Below, one piece after another: positions 62,657 to 64,000 of a DNA stretch of 64,000 bases. This DNA is from Micromonosporaceae bacterium KJ-029 (GTDB taxonomy: Bacteria > Actinomycetota > Actinomycetes > Mycobacteriales > Micromonosporaceae). Location of the stretch: positions 99,923 to 163,922 of the forward strand of contig BIFP01000014.1 in NCBI GenBank assembly GCA_005402585.1, given 5' to 3'. The position numbers were made by a program, and so were the translations under genes. The stretch's first letter is position 1. Every line of letters starts with the position of its first letter. A model generated the notes under the pieces. The model saw only the letters and a program-made list of their open reading frames with translations. It was not told the DNA's origin and made no database searches.

Positions 62657-62834
62657 CGGCAACGGGCCACGGCGCAAGGTGCCACGGCGCAACGGGCCGC
62701 CCGTCGAACGCTCGGCTGTCGGTACCAGGTCGGACAGGACCACCGGCGGAATCACCGGGCCCATCGAGGTGTCAACCACAGCCACCACCACCCGGAACCA
62801 CCCGAGCTGAGGCCATCGAGAAGAAGAGATTCGC

Positions 62835-62856
62835 GTGGTCAAGCATGCTTGACCAC
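62835..62856. promoter_or_regulatory. Perfect 22-bp palindrome upstream of the AbrB-like gene
   Basis: Two 11-base arms with no spacer: gtggtcaagca and its reverse complement, centred between 62845 and 62846. It lies in a gene-free stretch (62765-63179) upstream of the AbrB-like start. Likely a dimeric regulator site. Confidence 0.55.
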
Positions 62857-62972
62857 CAGCACGTAGAACTGGGTGCAAACGCCGCGTTTTGTGTCCGATG
62901 ATCGACACAAATCGATATCCAATGCGGATTGCGCCTTGTCGGGGCTATCCCGCTCGCCTGAAAATTACCCTA

Positions 62973-63011
62973 CCGTGATGGGTCCGAGCTTCCGCCCGGG
63001 ACCCATCACGG
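62973..63011. other. Stable 13-bp hairpin in gene-free DNA
   Basis: ccgtgatgggtcc (62973-62985) pairs exactly with 62999-63011 around a 13-base loop. It is preceded by gaaaattaccctac, AT-rich for this genome. It may be a terminator, an attenuator or part of a small RNA; no gene ends nearby, the nearest start is 63180 on the same strand. Confidence 0.4.
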
Positions 63012-63179
63012 CACGAGAGCGGCCTCGGCCGCACGCGCCTCATCGAGCCGATCCCGCGCACGCTCATGCCGTTGTCCGCGCGTTGACCCCTGCCCGGCGC
63101 AGTGCGCTGTCGTGCCGAGATCAGCGCAGCACAGTTGTCGTGGCGCAAACGAGCGCAGTCCGGGATAGCCTTGCCGTAT

Positions 63180-63467
63180 ATGGCTACCTATCGCAGCGCC
63201 TCAGTGCTTCTCTCCTCGGACGGCACCAGGACCCCCGGCACGGCCGCGCTCTTCGCCGAGCCCGCCCGCAAGGGTGGGACCCCGCCGTGGGCAGGCGACT
63301 TCCGACCCGCCAACAGCGCCGGCAATGGCCCCAAGAACGCGGTCGGGAAGACCTTTACGTTGGAGCTGCCCGACGGCAGCACCGGCAAGGTCGTGGTCCA
63401 GAGCCTCAAGCGCGGGAAGGGGGGTGTCGTGCTGGCGTTGCTGGGCGAGGACGCACCCCCCTTCTGA
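63180..63467 (+). CDS. Small hypothetical protein
   Basis: 95 residues, MATYRSASVLLSSDGTRTPG at the start, then WAGDFRPANSAG and a strand-rich end (GKTFTLELPDGSTGKVVVQSLKRGKGGVVLALLGED). It reads as a small beta-barrel type protein. No named family. ATG 63180 lacks a strong ribosome site. Following 160 bases have no feature. Confidence 0.55.
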   Translation: MATYRSASVLLSSDGTRTPGTAALFAEPARKGGTPPWAGDFRPANSAGNGPKNAVGKTFTLELPDGSTGKVVVQSLKRGKGGVVLALLGEDAPPF

Positions 63468-63627
63468 TCAGGAAACTGATCGCCGCCGACGGCACCGGCT
63501 GGGGAGGGCCGGCATGCGACCCTGTCGATGTCAATGTGTTCGGATAGCTGCCGGGCGCATTGCCTGACCGGTGGCTGGGCATCGACGAAGGTCAGGTGTA
63601 CTGATCTGTAGCCGCCCAAGGCGCGCT

Positions 63628-63855
63628 CTACCGGCGCCGGTTGCTGGGATGCTTCTTGGCCGACCGCTCGTTGCCGTGTTTGTAGTTGCCGGTGATGCGC
63701 GCCATCAACTCCTGAGGATCTTCGCTGTCGACGTCGATCAGGAACCGGGCCGCGACGGCGCCCCGAAGCACAGCGGCAGGGCGGCCGTGATGTAGCAGTT
63801 CCACGTCCCCGTTCTTGCGGAGGCGATAGGTGAATCCCTCAGGTGCACCGGACAT
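63628..63855 (-). CDS. Small hypothetical protein
   Basis: 75 residues. Reads MSGAPEGFTYRLRKNGDVELLHHG, then RPAAVLRGAVAARFLIDVDS and MARITGNYKHGNER, ending with a basic tail. The pattern of an N-terminal beta-hairpin and a helix is typical of a conserved actinobacterial small protein, which I know only as hypothetical. No membrane segment. Confidence 0.6.
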   Translation of the reverse strand: MSGAPEGFTYRLRKNGDVELLHHGRPAAVLRGAVAARFLIDVDSEDPQELMARITGNYKHGNERSAKKHPSNRRR

Positions 63856-63917
63856 CGCCGTATCGTCCTCGCGGGCGGATCCACACGCGACCGAATACGC
63901 TGCCTGCTAGTGCCGCG

Positions 63918-64000
63918 TCATGCAGCCTTGAACGGGTAATCCGGGTGGCGGATCTTGGAGTTGATCGCGAATCCGGATTTCGGTCGTGCTCGCTGGTTGC
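63918..64000 (-). CDS. C-terminal end of a gene running in from the right
   Basis: A leftward frame open at the window edge reads NQRARPKSGFAINSKIRHPDYPFKAA and stops at a TGA. Too short to assign; the composition is protein-like. The parent gene lies beyond the window. Confidence 0.35.
   Translation of the reverse strand, partial: NQRARPKSGFAINSKIRHPDYPFKAA

Noticed and set aside
62645..62700. Tandem ccacggcgcaa repeats as a CRISPR-like or VNTR array
   Set aside because: Only two imperfect units and no spacer regularity; it codes for Arg/Gly in the AbrB-like upstream frame.
1..64000. Prophage, integrative element or biosynthetic gene cluster covering the accessory part
   Set aside because: No integrase, relaxase, phage structural gene, PKS/NRPS or intact transposase could be identified on either strand.

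Overview
The window is very GC-rich, densely packed actinobacterial DNA. The gene content fits a Micromonosporaceae genome, most likely Micromonospora. Pointers are a mycothiol-type DsbA-like reductase, a complete hopanoid operon, two trehalase-type GH15 enzymes, a secreted GH18 chitinase and several sigma factors and one-component regulators. The genus is an inference from content and codon style. No rRNA, tRNA, CRISPR array or intact transposase was found.

Layout. 1-12.9 kb is ordinary chromosome: an epoxide hydrolase end, a DsbA-like protein, YoaK/DUF1275, amphi-Trp, a YciO/Sua5 protein, two GH15 enzymes, an SDR and an MFS transporter. 13.1-23.6 kb is a tightly coupled hopanoid operon (dxs, hpnC, hpnD, hpnE, prenyl synthase, shc, a nucleosidase-IspH fusion, hpnH). 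It holds its own MEP-pathway entry enzyme and exit enzyme and runs to the adenosylhopane step. 23.8-32.1 kb faces it with lipid and membrane genes: an SDR, a protein fusing an MGDG-synthase-like glycosyltransferase to a wax ester synthase/DGAT, two DMT-type membrane proteins, a PAP2 phosphatase and a membrane-anchored alpha/beta hydrolase.

32-37 kb is accessory and degraded: a TetR-glycosyltransferase pair stands among remnants of an F420-dependent oxidoreductase, an Xaa-Pro dipeptidyl-peptidase and an adenosine deaminase. 37-54 kb holds a sigma factor with its CU044_5270 partner, an SGNH hydrolase, an SRPBCC protein, a large regulator with its HTH at the N-terminus, a LysR/D-amino-acid-oxidase pair, VOC proteins, a chitinase, a channel-like protein, and a PucR regulator beside two tandem secreted proteins. 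54-64 kb holds membrane proteins of unknown function, an ECF41-type sigma factor (SigJ-like) with associated COE and SnoaL-like genes, and more truncated genes.

The most unusual features are: (1) a family of three 161-bp elements with 17-bp terminal inverted repeats, a MITE-like family I do not recognise, plus one solo terminus that truncates the adenosine deaminase gene; (2) two unusual fusions in the lipid region; (3) many genes reduced to an N-terminal piece joined to a C-terminal piece by internal deletion; (4) shared candidate ECF41 promoters in the 58-62 kb cluster.
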